From positions 62,001 to 126,000 of the forward strand of contig DAISXY010000009.1 of assembly GCA_036825615.1 (NCBI GenBank): a DNA stretch of 64,000 nt, in the 5' to 3' direction. The notes below the pieces were generated by a model. That model was not told the DNA's origin, searched no databases, and saw only the letters and a list, made by a program, of their open reading frames with translations. Of this stretch, positions 25,396 through 33,413 are shown piece after piece. The stretch's first letter is position 1. Each line of letters begins with the position of its first letter. The position numbers and the translations under genes are program-made. Source of the DNA: JAICXG01 sp036825615. GTDB taxonomy: Bacteria; Verrucomicrobiota; Verrucomicrobiia; Chthoniobacterales; UBA10450.

Positions 25396-27453
25396 GTGAC
25401 TCCGGGCAAATTCTTTTCCGAGCTGAAGCGGCGCGATGTCTATAAGGCCGCCGTTGCCTATGCCGTCTTTGCCTGGCTGCTTATCCAGGTCGCGACCCAG
25501 GTCTTCCCCTTTTTCGAGATTCCGAACTGGGCGGTGCAACTTGTCGTCTTGTTTCTCATCCTCGGGTTTCCCGTCGCCATGGCTCTGGCCTGGGCTTTCG
25601 AGCTCACGCCGGAAGGACTCAAGCGCGAAGATAGCGCCAATCGCAGAGTTAGTCGCAAGGTAGGCCGCAAACTGACCGCTCTGCTTGTCCTCTTCGCCGC
25701 CCTCGCCGCCAGCCTCATGGTCTTCCGCTTCGTCCGCGCTCATCGCAGCATTGAAGCAGAGAAGCAAGCCGCAGTCGCCGAAGTCGACAGCAAATCGATT
25801 GCCGTCCTTCCTTTTGAAAACCTGAGTGACGACAAACAAAACGCCTATCTCGCCACCGGCCTGGTGGATGAGATTCTAACTGACCTGACCAAGGTAGCTG
25901 ATCTTAAGGTCATCTCGCGTACCTCGATCATGCAATATGCTTCCGGCGGCTCGGCCGATTTCCCTAAGATCAAAGCCGAACTTGCCGTAGCTCACGTCCT
26001 TGTCGGGAGCGTGCGCCGTGTCGGGCCGACCCTCCGCGTCAACGCCCAGCTTGTCGACACTACCACCGGAGCGCAAATCTGGGCTGACAGTTTCGATCGC
26101 GGAGTCTCAGATATCTTCGCGGTTGAGACTCAATTGGCCGAAGCGATCGTGCTGCAGCTGCACGCAAAACTTTCCCCGGGCGAAAAAGCGGCGATGGCAA
26201 TCCCGCCCACCTCCGACCTGGAGGCGTTCGAACTCTACACCCGGGCACGCGACCTTCACGCCACCTCCGGGATTGCCCTTGGGGAGGAGAAAAGGTTGCA
26301 GGCGATCGAGCTCCTGGACGAAGCGACCACGCGCGACCCGCGCTTTCTCCGCGCCTACTGCGCTCTCGTTCGAATACACGCTGAGCTCTATCTGCTCGGT
26401 ATGGACCATACCCCGACACGATTGAGCCTTGCGGAAGCGGCCTTACAAAACGCCGTCCGGCTTCAGCCCGAGGCCGGTGAGACTCACCTTGCCGCCGCCT
26501 TTCTTCGTTACTGCCAGCTCGACTACGAAACCGCCCGGCGCGAGCTTGTCCTCGCACAACGCGCCCTTCCAAATGAGTCATTCGTCTTTGAGTTACTTGG
26601 CTACATGGATCGGCGCCAGGGCCACTGGCAAGAGTCGGAGCGAAACCTGCGTCACGCGCTCGACCTCGACCCGCGCAACTTCTATTTTCTGCAACAGTTA
26701 TCCTTTAGTTATGAAAGGCTGCGCCGCTTTGATGACATGCGCGCGCTGCTGGACCGGGCCGTGACCGTCGCCCCGGACGATGCCGGGGCCCGGATTAATC
26801 GTGCCCAGACCAATCTTTTCGCCCACGCGCACACCAAGCCGGAGCGCGAGGCTTTCGACGCGCTGCTGCGCGACAACCCACAAGCCAGCCGGGAACTCGC
26901 GGTCGAGCTGATTCAACTCGCCTTGTTTGAGCGCGATTTCGACGCCGCCGATCGCGCGCTCGCGGGAATGGACGAGAAAGGCGGTCTGGAAGGCGCTTTC
27001 TCCTTCCCACGCCAGTGGTATGCCGGACTCATCGCGCAGGCGAAAGGGGACGCAGTCGGCGCCCGCGCCGCCTTCAGTATCGCACGCTCCGAAGTCCTCC
27101 AGGAGTTACAGGAGCAGGGCGAGTTTCCGCAGCCCCTCTCCGTTCTGGCCATGATCGACGCCGCCCTCGGTAACAAGGAAGCTGCCATCACCGCCGGTCG
27201 CCGAGCCTGTGACTTACTCCCGGTAACTCAGGATGCGATCACCGGCGCCGATATTCAGCAACACCTGGCCGTCACCTATACCTGGTGCGGTGAAAAGGAC
27301 AAAGCCTTGGAGCAGATATCTCTCCTCCTTAAAATCCCCAGCGACCTGAACTACGGCCTCTTGCGTCTTGACCCGGCCTGGGATTCACTCCGGGCCGACC
27401 CGCGCTTCGCCGCAATCGTAGCCTCCGTGGCGCCAAAAGATTCCAGGCACTAA
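25396..27453 (+). CDS. Membrane-anchored FlgO/TolB-like and TPR protein
   Basis: 685 residues from a GTG start with AAAGG upstream. Residues 1-75 have two membrane helices in the conserved context FFSELKRRDVYKAAVAYAVF and ELTPEGLKRE, found in many TPR proteins that accompany adenylate-cyclase-like or winged-helix modules. A third helix is near 92-112. Residues about 130-265 are the FlgO/TolB-N-like domain (SIAVLPFENLSDDKQNAYLA, GLVDEILTDLTK). The rest is TPR: AFELYTRARDLH, YMDRRQGHWQESERNLRHAL and further pairs. There is no DNA-binding or cyclase domain here. Probably a scaffold or sensor; function unknown. Confidence 0.85.
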   Translation: MTPGKFFSELKRRDVYKAAVAYAVFAWLLIQVATQVFPFFEIPNWAVQLVVLFLILGFPVAMALAWAFELTPEGLKREDSANRRVSRKVGRKLTALLVLFAALAASLMVFRFVRAHRSIEAEKQAAVAEVDSKSIAVLPFENLSDDKQNAYLATGLVDEILTDLTKVADLKVISRTSIMQYASGGSADFPKIKAELAVAHVLVGSVRRVGPTLRVNAQLVDTTTGAQIWADSFDRGVSDIFAVETQLAEAIVLQLHAKLSPGEKAAMAIPPTSDLEAFELYTRARDLHATSGIALGEEKRLQAIELLDEATTRDPRFLRAYCALVRIHAELYLLGMDHTPTRLSLAEAALQNAVRLQPEAGETHLAAAFLRYCQLDYETARRELVLAQRALPNESFVFELLGYMDRRQGHWQESERNLRHALDLDPRNFYFLQQLSFSYERLRRFDDMRALLDRAVTVAPDDAGARINRAQTNLFAHAHTKPEREAFDALLRDNPQASRELAVELIQLALFERDFDAADRALAGMDEKGGLEGAFSFPRQWYAGLIAQAKGDAVGARAAFSIARSEVLQELQEQGEFPQPLSVLAMIDAALGNKEAAITAGRRACDLLPVTQDAITGADIQQHLAVTYTWCGEKDKALEQISLLLKIPSDLNYGLLRLDPAWDSLRADPRFAAIVASVAPKDSRH

Positions 27454-27490
27454 CCTGGCCTGGCCGTCACTGGTAGAGCGACCATTGGCC

Positions 27491-27768
27491 TGTAGCCACG
27501 GCTCTGCGAGCCGTGCTCCCCAGAGCGCACGCCACGCCCCCCGCGCGTCTCACAGAGACGCGGCTACAACTGCGCCACCCGCAATGGCCGTGTAGCCACG
27601 GCTCTGCGAGCCGTGCTCCCCAGAGCGCACGCCACGCCGCCCGCGCGTCTCACAGAGACGCGGCTACAACTGCGCCACCCACAATGGCCGTGTAGCCACG
27701 GCTCTGCGAGCCGTGCCCCCCAGAGCGCACGTCGCGCCCCGGGCGCGTCTCACAGAGACGCGGCTACA
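27491..27768. repeat. REP family A, three tandem copies upstream of RAYT
   Basis: Three units at 27491-27568, 27591-27668 and 27691-27768, period exactly 100 nt. Each begins TGTAGCCACGGCTCTGCGAG, has an internal GGCTC..GAGCC hairpin, then a variable middle, then GCGTCTCACAGAGACGC, another hairpin, ending GGCTACA, the complement of the first seven bases. Spacers (ACTGCGCCACCCGCAATGGCC-type) are also conserved. No gene lies in the rest of 27454-27836. Confidence 0.95.
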
Positions 27769-27836
27769 ACTGCGCATCTGGCAGATGCGCCACGAAAACA
27801 ATTGCGCATCGCGCTCCCATACCGATAATTCGCGCC

Positions 27837-28325
27837 GTGGCACGCCTAGATTTCCCCGATCGACCACCCCGGCTCGCGTTGATTTTTCAGAAATACCGTT
27901 CGCCAGTTTTCTTTGTCACCTTTTGCACCTATCGCCGCCGCCCCATTCTGGCGTCGGCGAAGATCCATTCAAACTTCGAGACGTTTTGCCAACGCGGTCT
28001 CGCGCACAACGTGGTTGTCGGCCGCTACGTCATCATGCCAGATCATGTCCACCTCTTCGTTTGCGGCGGACCCGACTTCCGGCTCGGAGGTTGGATTAAG
28101 CTGCTCAAACAGTCGTTAGGGAAAGCGTTGAAAGGTGACGGAAGTCCTGCCTGCTTAGGCTCAAGAATCTGGCAGGAGGGCTTCTTCGATCATTTGTTGC
28201 GAAATGACGAAAGCATGGGGCAGAAGTGGGATTACGTTTTTCAAAACCCGGTGCGAGCAGGGCTGGTGAGCGCCGCAGAGGCGTGGCCCTATCAAGGAGA
28301 GATCGCCCGCATCGATCGCGCTTAA
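27837..28325 (+). CDS. REP-associated tyrosine transposase (RAYT)
   Basis: 162 residues, GTG start. Y1/HUH-type transposase (TnpA_REP family): the metal-binding HUH motif is in IMPDHVHLFV (about 66-75), preceded by FVTFCTYRRRPIL and followed by the helix WIKLLKQSLGKALKG, where the catalytic Tyr of many relatives would lie nearby; I cannot fix which Tyr is used (Y-V in WDYVFQNPVRAGLV or the preceding part). The C-terminus FQNPVRAGLV...AWPYQG is RAYT-typical. It is flanked by REP family A arrays on both sides, which it presumably nicks and mobilises. Likely a domesticated, single-copy gene. Confidence 0.92.
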   Translation: MARLDFPDRPPRLALIFQKYRSPVFFVTFCTYRRRPILASAKIHSNFETFCQRGLAHNVVVGRYVIMPDHVHLFVCGGPDFRLGGWIKLLKQSLGKALKGDGSPACLGSRIWQEGFFDHLLRNDESMGQKWDYVFQNPVRAGLVSAAEAWPYQGEIARIDRA

Positions 28326-28333
28326 CCAGCGCG

Positions 28334-28523
28334 TGTAGCCACGGCTCTGCGAGCCGTGCACCCCAAAATCACACGTCAATTGCACTTCACCCGCGCGTCT
28401 CACAGAGACGCGGCTACAACTACGCCACCCACGATGGCGTGTAGCCACGGCTCTGCGAGCCGTGCCCCCCAGATCGCGCGTCAATCGCGTTTCACCCGCG
28501 CGTCTCACAGAGACGCGGCTACA
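28334..28523. repeat. REP family A, two tandem copies downstream of RAYT
   Basis: Units at 28334-28418 and 28440-28523, with the same TGTAGCCACGG and GGCTACA ends as the upstream array but with longer middles. The first starts 8 nt after the RAYT stop. Confidence 0.93.
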
Positions 28524-28530
28524 ACAAAAA

Positions 28531-28550
28531 GGACGAGCAAAAGCTCGTCC
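28531..28550. terminator. Perfect hairpin after the REP array
   Basis: GGACGAGC, AAAA loop, GCTCGTCC: an 8-bp perfect stem in a C+A-rich setting. It lies between the plus-strand RAYT and the minus-strand sugar transferase. It may terminate transcription or be another dispersed palindrome; the following 28576-28640 is a pyrimidine-rich TTCTTCC/TTCATCC tract. Confidence 0.5.
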
Positions 28551-28639
28551 CTCCAATGTCCATGCAAGCGCGCAGCGCGGTATCTAACTTCTTCCTTCTT
28601 CCTTCATCCTTCTACCTTTTCTTCCACTTCTTCCTTTCC

Positions 28640-30232
28640 TCACCTTCCCCTGCTAAATAGCATCACATGCACCGTCTTGAGCGCGATCATGGCATCGAGC
28701 TTGAGTGAGTACCGCCGGATATAATAGAGATCAAACTTCAGCTTCTCGATCGCATCCTTGTCACTCTCGCCATAAGGATAATTCACCTGCGCCCACCCTG
28801 TGATCCCCGGCTTCACCAGATGGCGGAAATGATAAAACGGGATCTGTTTCTCATAACGCTCGGCGCACTTGATCCATTCCGCCCGCGGCCCGATCAGACT
28901 CATCTCACCAACAAAGACATTCCAGAGCTGGGGTAACTCGTCGAGCCGCAGCTTGCGCAAAAATTTCCCGACCGGTGTTATGCGCGGATCGTTCTTGCGG
29001 GTGTAAATGTCTTCTTCCTCCTGCTCCTGCTCTTGCTCCTGTTCCTGCTCTTGCTCCTGCTCCTGCTCTTTGCCGTCTTCTGATTTCCGCCGTCCCCCTA
29101 CCCGCTTCCTGTCTTTCATCGTTCGCAGCTTGTAAAGCGTGAACGGCCGGCCGCCTCGCCCTACCCGGGTTTGTGAGTAAAAGATCGGTCGCCCGCTCGT
29201 CACCCAGACGAGCAGCGCAAAGAGCAGCAGTAAGGGCGAGCTGATAACCAGTAACGTAGCCGCAAAGCCCAGGTCATAGAGCCGTTTCAAGTGATGGTAA
29301 GGCGAAATCCGGGCCAACTGGAACCCGGTTTGTAACGGCCAGACCGGGTCGACCGCATCCAGCGGCACATAGCGCCACTGCGATTCGTAGAAGGATTCGA
29401 TGGTATAAACCCGGGTGCGCTGGAATTGCGTCCGGATCAACCGGTCGAGCAAAGCCGGCTCGAGCGCGCCCGGGTTTTCCGCCAGGATGATCCCGCTATA
29501 AACCCGCTCCAATCCAACCAACCGGCCCGCCAGGTCGCCCTGCAAGATCGGCGTGCCCGGGCCGGCAAGCGGCTGCCCCACCTCCGCTGCATCCAAGGTT
29601 ACAAAATGTAACTGCTGCCGGTCGGGCGCATGTTTGTAGGCCTCAAAAAATCGCTGCGCCATCGGACCGCTCCCGATCACGAGATAGGCGCGATCGGCCG
29701 TCGTAGTTGCGACCCGGCCACGGAGCCAGCGCCGATACTCGAGCGAGACCGGGAGAAAAATGATAAAACTCACGAGCACGACCGAGCGGCTCGGTTTCAT
29801 CGTCTGGTCGAAGGTCGCCGCCGAGTAGATCAAAGCTACACTCACTACCCCGGCGACGAGGAGCGCGAGCAGATGTTCGGTCGCATAGACGAGGCTGCGC
29901 GTCTCCGTGTTGCGATCGTAACCGCCGATGGTGAACAATGCGGCCACGATTACCGACACCTGGAGTGAGTCGATAACAAAAAAGACAAATGCCGAGGAGT
30001 AATAGGCGTCGCCCCGGGTTAGACTAACGAACCCATAAATGAGGAACCAGGCCGCCACATCGAGAAAGAGGAGAACTGCCCCCGGCGCCCATTCCTGTTT
30101 CAGAAACCAGCGTGGCCGCGGCAGGGCCGAGCGCATCGTGGCGCGGCCAGCCGGCTGCGCCTCCTCGAGATTCATCGCGGCGGGCTCTCCGGCCCGAAAC
30201 ACCGGCTGCGTCTGGGAAGGGTGCTTATTCAT
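28640..30232 (-). CDS. Polyprenyl-phosphate sugar-1-phosphate transferase initiating exopolysaccharide synthesis
   Basis: 530 residues. N-terminal membrane helices (about 50-165), a middle CoA-binding-like domain with VIGSGPMAQRFFEAYKH (about 180-200), a further helix (ATLLVISSPLLLLFALLVW), then the bacterial sugar transferase domain: PIFYSQTRVGRGGRPFTLYKLRTMK and later DPRITPVGKFLRKLRLDELPQLWNV with GEMSLIGPRAEW and VKPGITGWAQVNY. It transfers a sugar phosphate to undecaprenyl phosphate in the first committed step. Between LRTMK and DPRITP is an unusual insertion KDRKRVGGRRKSEDGK followed by about eight Glu-Gln repeats (29008-29066), from a GAGCAG/GAGCAA microsatellite. Last gene of the EPS locus. 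Confidence 0.92.
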   Translation of the reverse strand: MNKHPSQTQPVFRAGEPAAMNLEEAQPAGRATMRSALPRPRWFLKQEWAPGAVLLFLDVAAWFLIYGFVSLTRGDAYYSSAFVFFVIDSLQVSVIVAALFTIGGYDRNTETRSLVYATEHLLALLVAGVVSVALIYSAATFDQTMKPSRSVVLVSFIIFLPVSLEYRRWLRGRVATTTADRAYLVIGSGPMAQRFFEAYKHAPDRQQLHFVTLDAAEVGQPLAGPGTPILQGDLAGRLVGLERVYSGIILAENPGALEPALLDRLIRTQFQRTRVYTIESFYESQWRYVPLDAVDPVWPLQTGFQLARISPYHHLKRLYDLGFAATLLVISSPLLLLFALLVWVTSGRPIFYSQTRVGRGGRPFTLYKLRTMKDRKRVGGRRKSEDGKEQEQEQEQEQEQEQEQEEEDIYTRKNDPRITPVGKFLRKLRLDELPQLWNVFVGEMSLIGPRAEWIKCAERYEKQIPFYHFRHLVKPGITGWAQVNYPYGESDKDAIEKLKFDLYYIRRYSLKLDAMIALKTVHVMLFSRGR

Positions 30233-30265
30233 TGAAAGCGAAATTAGAAGTTAGAACTTCGCAGT

Positions 30266-30430
30266 TAGAAATTGGAAGCTCGAAAAGAGAGGTTAGAAAT
30301 CAAACCGGCTCCGTCAATGGAGCCGGCGCGCCCTCGCGCCGTCGCCGAGCCGGAAATGCCGATGGCTTCACGCACCGGCTTCGGGAGCACCAACCGTCCA
30401 ACCTTGTCCACTGCCACAGTTCTTTTCATT
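30266..30430 (-). pseudogene. AbrB/MazE-type antitoxin fragment
   Basis: The minus-strand peptide TVAVDKVGRLVLPKPVREAI, then GI, is the typical swapped-hairpin start of AbrB/SpoVT antitoxins. The natural ATG (30430) is out of frame by one base because of an A-run (ATGAAAAG), so only a GTG within the domain remains. After about 25 native codons the sequence enters the palindromic D repeat (30305-30345) and then the purine tract, ending at a stop at 30266. The partner toxin is absent. Low-complexity sequence fills the rest of 30233-30660. Confidence 0.7.
30305..30345. repeat. Palindromic repeat family D, copy 1
   Basis: CCGGCTCC, GTCAAT loop, GGAGCCGG (30305-30326), continuing into GGCGCGCCCTCGCGCCGTCG. 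The core GGCGCGAGGGCGCGCCGGCT recurs at 51540-51565 and 52004-52029. It truncates the AbrB fragment. Confidence 0.75.
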
Positions 30431-30584
30431 GCCAGCGAATTACCAATTACCAGCCATTTGGCAAACAGGTGGTTGGCACGGGACGCTTCCTTCGGATGGC
30501 CTGGCGAAGCGTTGTCCGCCGATTCTCATCCGGCCCCGAGCGCGCGCCGTCTCCAACTCTGATTTCCGCGCCCAGCTTTTCCGA

Positions 30585-30690
30585 CCTCCTTCCGCCTTCG
30601 TTTCAGCTTTCCGCTTTCAGCTTTTCGAAACCCTTCTGCCTTGGTTTCAGTTTTCAGCTTTCAGTTGTCAGCTTTTTTAGAACCCTTCTT
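30585..30690. repeat. Low-complexity pyrimidine tract
   Basis: Runs of TTTCAGCTTTCAGCTTTTC, TTTCAGTTTTCAGCTTTCAG and CTTCCTTTCG. The same words recur at 31380-31470, 52925-52945 and 54010-54030, and as their purine complement in many intergenic gaps. It overlaps the end of the small gene at 30661. Confidence 0.7.
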
Positions 30691-30870
30691 CCTTTCGTCT
30701 GCCGCCCGCCCCCGGTTCTCATCGACGAAGCTCGCCGCCTGATAAAGCCATTCCAGTCGCTCCGCTGGTGTGAGCCGCGCGAATTCTGTGTGACCGTCGA
30801 AATCTGCCTGGCGACAGGCAGCCAGAGCCTCATCAAATTGTGCCGACGGTTCAATCTTCCTTTTTGCCAT
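30661..30870 (-). CDS. Small partner of the nucleotidyltransferase (LEWL-motif protein)
   Basis: 69 residues: MAKRKIEPSAQFDEALAACR, then ARLTPAERLEWLYQAASFV and a basic tail KKGSKKADN. The ATG (30868-30870) overlaps the TGA of the nucleotidyltransferase (TGATG), so they are translationally coupled. The LTPAERLEWLYQA block resembles LTFREKLEWLEEA in the small gene at 53148, also beside a nucleotidyltransferase. I know of no named function; in such modules the small protein is often an antitoxin or substrate. No DNA-binding motif seen. The tail is encoded by the pyrimidine tract and may be extended. Confidence 0.7.
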   Translation of the reverse strand: MAKRKIEPSAQFDEALAACRQADFDGHTEFARLTPAERLEWLYQAASFVDENRGRAADERKKGSKKADN

Positions 30871-31373
30871 CAAGTCTCCTCCCCAAGCAATCTCTCCAAG
30901 GCTTTGATGTCAAAGGTATCCTTGTCGCGCGGCGGCTGAATGGCGCGCTTGATCTTCAAGAGCCTGGCCACACTCACGATTCGGATGGCGCGATCGCCAA
31001 TCCTGACTGGCTTCGCATCCGCATTCATCTCTTCGAATGAAAGGTCCTTAGTAAGGAATATGTCGACGTGACGCAATGGTTTGTCAGCATCGACGAAAGA
31101 GAAGACCAAGGCCTGTTTCTCCTCCACCATCCGGCGGACGGCCTCGGGGCTCATGAGATCGCGCGCGGGCACCGGGACGCGTGGCGACAATGCAAGTCTT
31201 TCCATCACCCCGAGAAATTTCTTTAGGTTCGTCTCCTCCATTTTGAGGGCGAGATCGATGTCGAGAGTGACCCGTTCTACTCCATGGAGGACCGCCGCGA
31301 CACCGCCTCCGAGGATAAACTCAACGCCTTCATCTGCGAGGGCGAACAGAATCTCGTTAATATGGTTACTCAT
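30870..31373 (-). CDS. Minimal nucleotidyltransferase, AbiEii/MNT-like
   Basis: 167 residues. The nucleotidyltransferase signature is intact: LGGGVAAVLHGVERVTLDIDLAL-type block (about 21-43) with Gly-Gly and the D-x-D metal pair, then a third acidic position in RHVDIFLT (about 104). LLKIKRAIQPPRDKDTFDI near the end is typical of this clade. Such enzymes are toxins or antitoxins of type IV/VII-like systems that nucleotidylate proteins or tRNA; the actual substrate is unknown. Overlaps the small downstream gene by TGATG. It is inserted between the GT2 gene and the sugar transferase, within the EPS locus. Confidence 0.85.
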   Translation of the reverse strand: MSNHINEILFALADEGVEFILGGGVAAVLHGVERVTLDIDLALKMEETNLKKFLGVMERLALSPRVPVPARDLMSPEAVRRMVEEKQALVFSFVDADKPLRHVDIFLTKDLSFEEMNADAKPVRIGDRAIRIVSVARLLKIKRAIQPPRDKDTFDIKALERLLGEET

Positions 31374-31451
31374 CCTTTCCGCTTTTCCGAACTTCCTCCT
31401 CTGCCTTTGTTTCAGCTGTCAGTTGTCAGCTTTTTCGTGTTATTTCAGCTG

Positions 31452-32225
31452 TCAGCTTTCTCTCAAGCTTTCTTTTTCCGTTAGCAACCGGAGCGATAAA
31501 AGCATCTCCGCGATCGTGCGCTGCATGACATAGTACCAACCGCGCCAGCCGTCGAGAATCAGTCCGCGTCCGATCAGGAGATAGAGAAACATCGCGATCG
31601 GGGCAAAATAGATCTTTTTTCTCAGCCGATCCTGGCAGCTCAGCTGCGAGTCAGGCGTCGCAAGCAAATGCCGGCCTTCAATTTGCGAGTATCGATCCTG
31701 CGACCGAATCCAATGACTAAGCGGTTTCCTGTCATCGTGATAGATTTTACTCGCCAATGTTTTAACTGGCCCGTCTGGCCTTAGCGACTGTGTATGCCCA
31801 TCATCAACATAACGCGCACGGCGAGTTCGAAACAAGAATACCCGCGGTGGATAGCTTGAGGCCCGAAGCGAATATCCGAATATCCTATATTCGAATTCGG
31901 CCGTGTAACCAACTAAGTCTGGCGCTGGGCTGAGTTCAACGATCTCCCTTTGCAGCTCAGGCGAGAGCTCGTAGTCGGCATCAAGGGTAAGCACCCATTC
32001 AGTCTGAACCTGATCCAAGCCAAAGTTCCACTGTTGGGTATGCGTATCAAAAGACCGTGCGACGATCGTTGCATCTGGTCGAGTGCGTTTGATCAGCTCC
32101 ACCGTTGTGTCATTGCTGAGACTGTCCACGATGACAACTTGCTTGATGAAAGAAAGCGCCGCGAGCGTGCGCTCGATATTCCTCTCTTCATCGCAAGTGA
32201 GAATCAATGCCGTGACTTCGACCAT
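31452..32225 (-). CDS. GT2 glycosyltransferase
   Basis: 257 residues. GT-A fold: VTALILTCDEERNIERTLA (about 3-21), VIVDSLSNDTT (about 31-41) and WVLTLDADYELSP, where D-x-D is the nucleotide-sugar metal site (about 76-88). A C-terminal hydrophobic segment (FAPIAMFLYLLIGRGLI) suggests membrane association. Resembles WaaE/KdtX-type transferases. ATG overlaps the stop of the preceding gene (TAATG). Probably adds one sugar of the repeat unit. Confidence 0.88.
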   Translation of the reverse strand: MVEVTALILTCDEERNIERTLAALSFIKQVVIVDSLSNDTTVELIKRTRPDATIVARSFDTHTQQWNFGLDQVQTEWVLTLDADYELSPELQREIVELSPAPDLVGYTAEFEYRIFGYSLRASSYPPRVFLFRTRRARYVDDGHTQSLRPDGPVKTLASKIYHDDRKPLSHWIRSQDRYSQIEGRHLLATPDSQLSCQDRLRKKIYFAPIAMFLYLLIGRGLILDGWRGWYYVMQRTIAEMLLSLRLLTEKESLRES

Positions 32226-33397
32226 TAGTTTTTTGCCAGCACTCGTTCATAAAGTGCCTTCAGGCTTTGCGCCATCGCCTCGGCGGAAAAGCGTTCCTTC
32301 ACCAGGCGACGCGAGCGGCCTCGAAACTCTTCTCGCAATTGTGAGTCACCCAAGAGGCGATCCAGCGCGGACGACAAGGCTGTAGCATTGGGCTCGACAA
32401 CAATCCCGGCGTCGGCTACGCGAATCTCTTCCGCGACCGCAACGCCAGTTGTTGTGACGGATGGAACTCCGGCACCCAAAGCTTCCACAAGCGCGATCCC
32501 GAAGTTCTCCGAGTAGGACGGCAGGACATAGAGCGTAGCGGCGGCAAATGCAGAGAGCTTCGCCACTCCTTCCAATTGCCCGGTCCAAAGCACGTCAGTG
32601 GCCAGCCCAAGATTCGCTGCCTTTTGCTTGAGTGATTCTACATAGCCGGCCTCGCCGCTACCGGCTACAGCAAGAACGGTGCGCGGATATTTCTTTTTCA
32701 CGGCCGCAAACGTGGGCAGCAACAAATCCAGACCTTTCTTTGGATGAATCCGAGAGAGAAACAAGATGACGGGCCGATCTTTGGCCTGCGGGAAGCGTTC
32801 CCAAAACCTATCCGGCCCAGGAGAGTCATAAAAGGATTGTCCCTCCAATCCAAGCGGGATAACCATCCCACCATGGGGAGCCCCGAATTCTTCGGCTTCT
32901 TTCTGCTCGGCGTGACTGGTATAGTGGATGGCCGCAGCGTTGTGCAGGATCGACCGCTCGACCAGTTGAAAAGACAACGATTTGAGAAGTGGCCTTCGAT
33001 TGCTGGTCCCCCAGCGATTCAAGACGCCTAACGGCCTGACAACATAAGGAATCCTGAGTCGGCGCGCTGTCCGCGCCGCGCTGGTGCTCGTGAAAGAGAA
33101 GAGGGCATGAATATGCGCAAGGTCGTAGTCGGCAAGGTTCGCGGTCAGCCAGCGGCTGAACGGACGCGAGACCTTGTAAAACTCTGTCTGCTTGCGAAAG
33201 AAAAACAGGTCATAACCCTCGCGCTCGATTCGTTTTCCTAGAGCGAGCTCAACCCGCCGGCCCGGTCCGTCATCATCCGTGGTGGCGACATCCACGCTCA
33301 CTCCGGCTCGGACCAGACTTCGCGCGATGATGGGAAGCGCGACGCTCGGGCCGCCATGAACTGACGAGAGCGAAGGGATTACGTGCAGAACCTTCAA
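32225..33397 (-). CDS. GT4 glycosyltransferase
   Basis: 390 residues. GT-B fold: LHVIPSLSSVHGGPSVALP at the start (acceptor domain with glycine-rich loop) and, in the donor domain, ILFLSRIHPKKGLDLLLP and VLPSYSENFGIALVEALGAG, the E-x7-E nucleotide-sugar site. Follows the GT9 gene by 16 nt and is coupled to the GT2 gene downstream. Sugar specificity cannot be read. Confidence 0.9.
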   Translation of the reverse strand: MKVLHVIPSLSSVHGGPSVALPIIARSLVRAGVSVDVATTDDDGPGRRVELALGKRIEREGYDLFFFRKQTEFYKVSRPFSRWLTANLADYDLAHIHALFSFTSTSAARTARRLRIPYVVRPLGVLNRWGTSNRRPLLKSLSFQLVERSILHNAAAIHYTSHAEQKEAEEFGAPHGGMVIPLGLEGQSFYDSPGPDRFWERFPQAKDRPVILFLSRIHPKKGLDLLLPTFAAVKKKYPRTVLAVAGSGEAGYVESLKQKAANLGLATDVLWTGQLEGVAKLSAFAAATLYVLPSYSENFGIALVEALGAGVPSVTTTGVAVAEEIRVADAGIVVEPNATALSSALDRLLGDSQLREEFRGRSRRLVKERFSAEAMAQSLKALYERVLAKN

Positions 33398-33413
33398 TCC
33401 GACGCGGCGGCAC

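Noticed and set aside
27513..27828. Short proteins read from the REP array (MLPRAHATPPARL-type)
   Set aside because: They are translations of repeated non-coding palindromes, identical because the DNA repeats.
27491..28523. Possible CRISPR array from the regular 100-nt repeats
   Set aside because: Repeats are palindromic units of about 78 nt with conserved, not unique, spacers, and no cas gene is near. They match REP elements beside a RAYT.
30112..30939. 275-codon plus-strand frame across the low-complexity gap
   Set aside because: It crosses pyrimidine tracts, the AbrB remnant and the antisense of the LEWL gene. Composition is Ser/Phe/Pro-rich without a domain.
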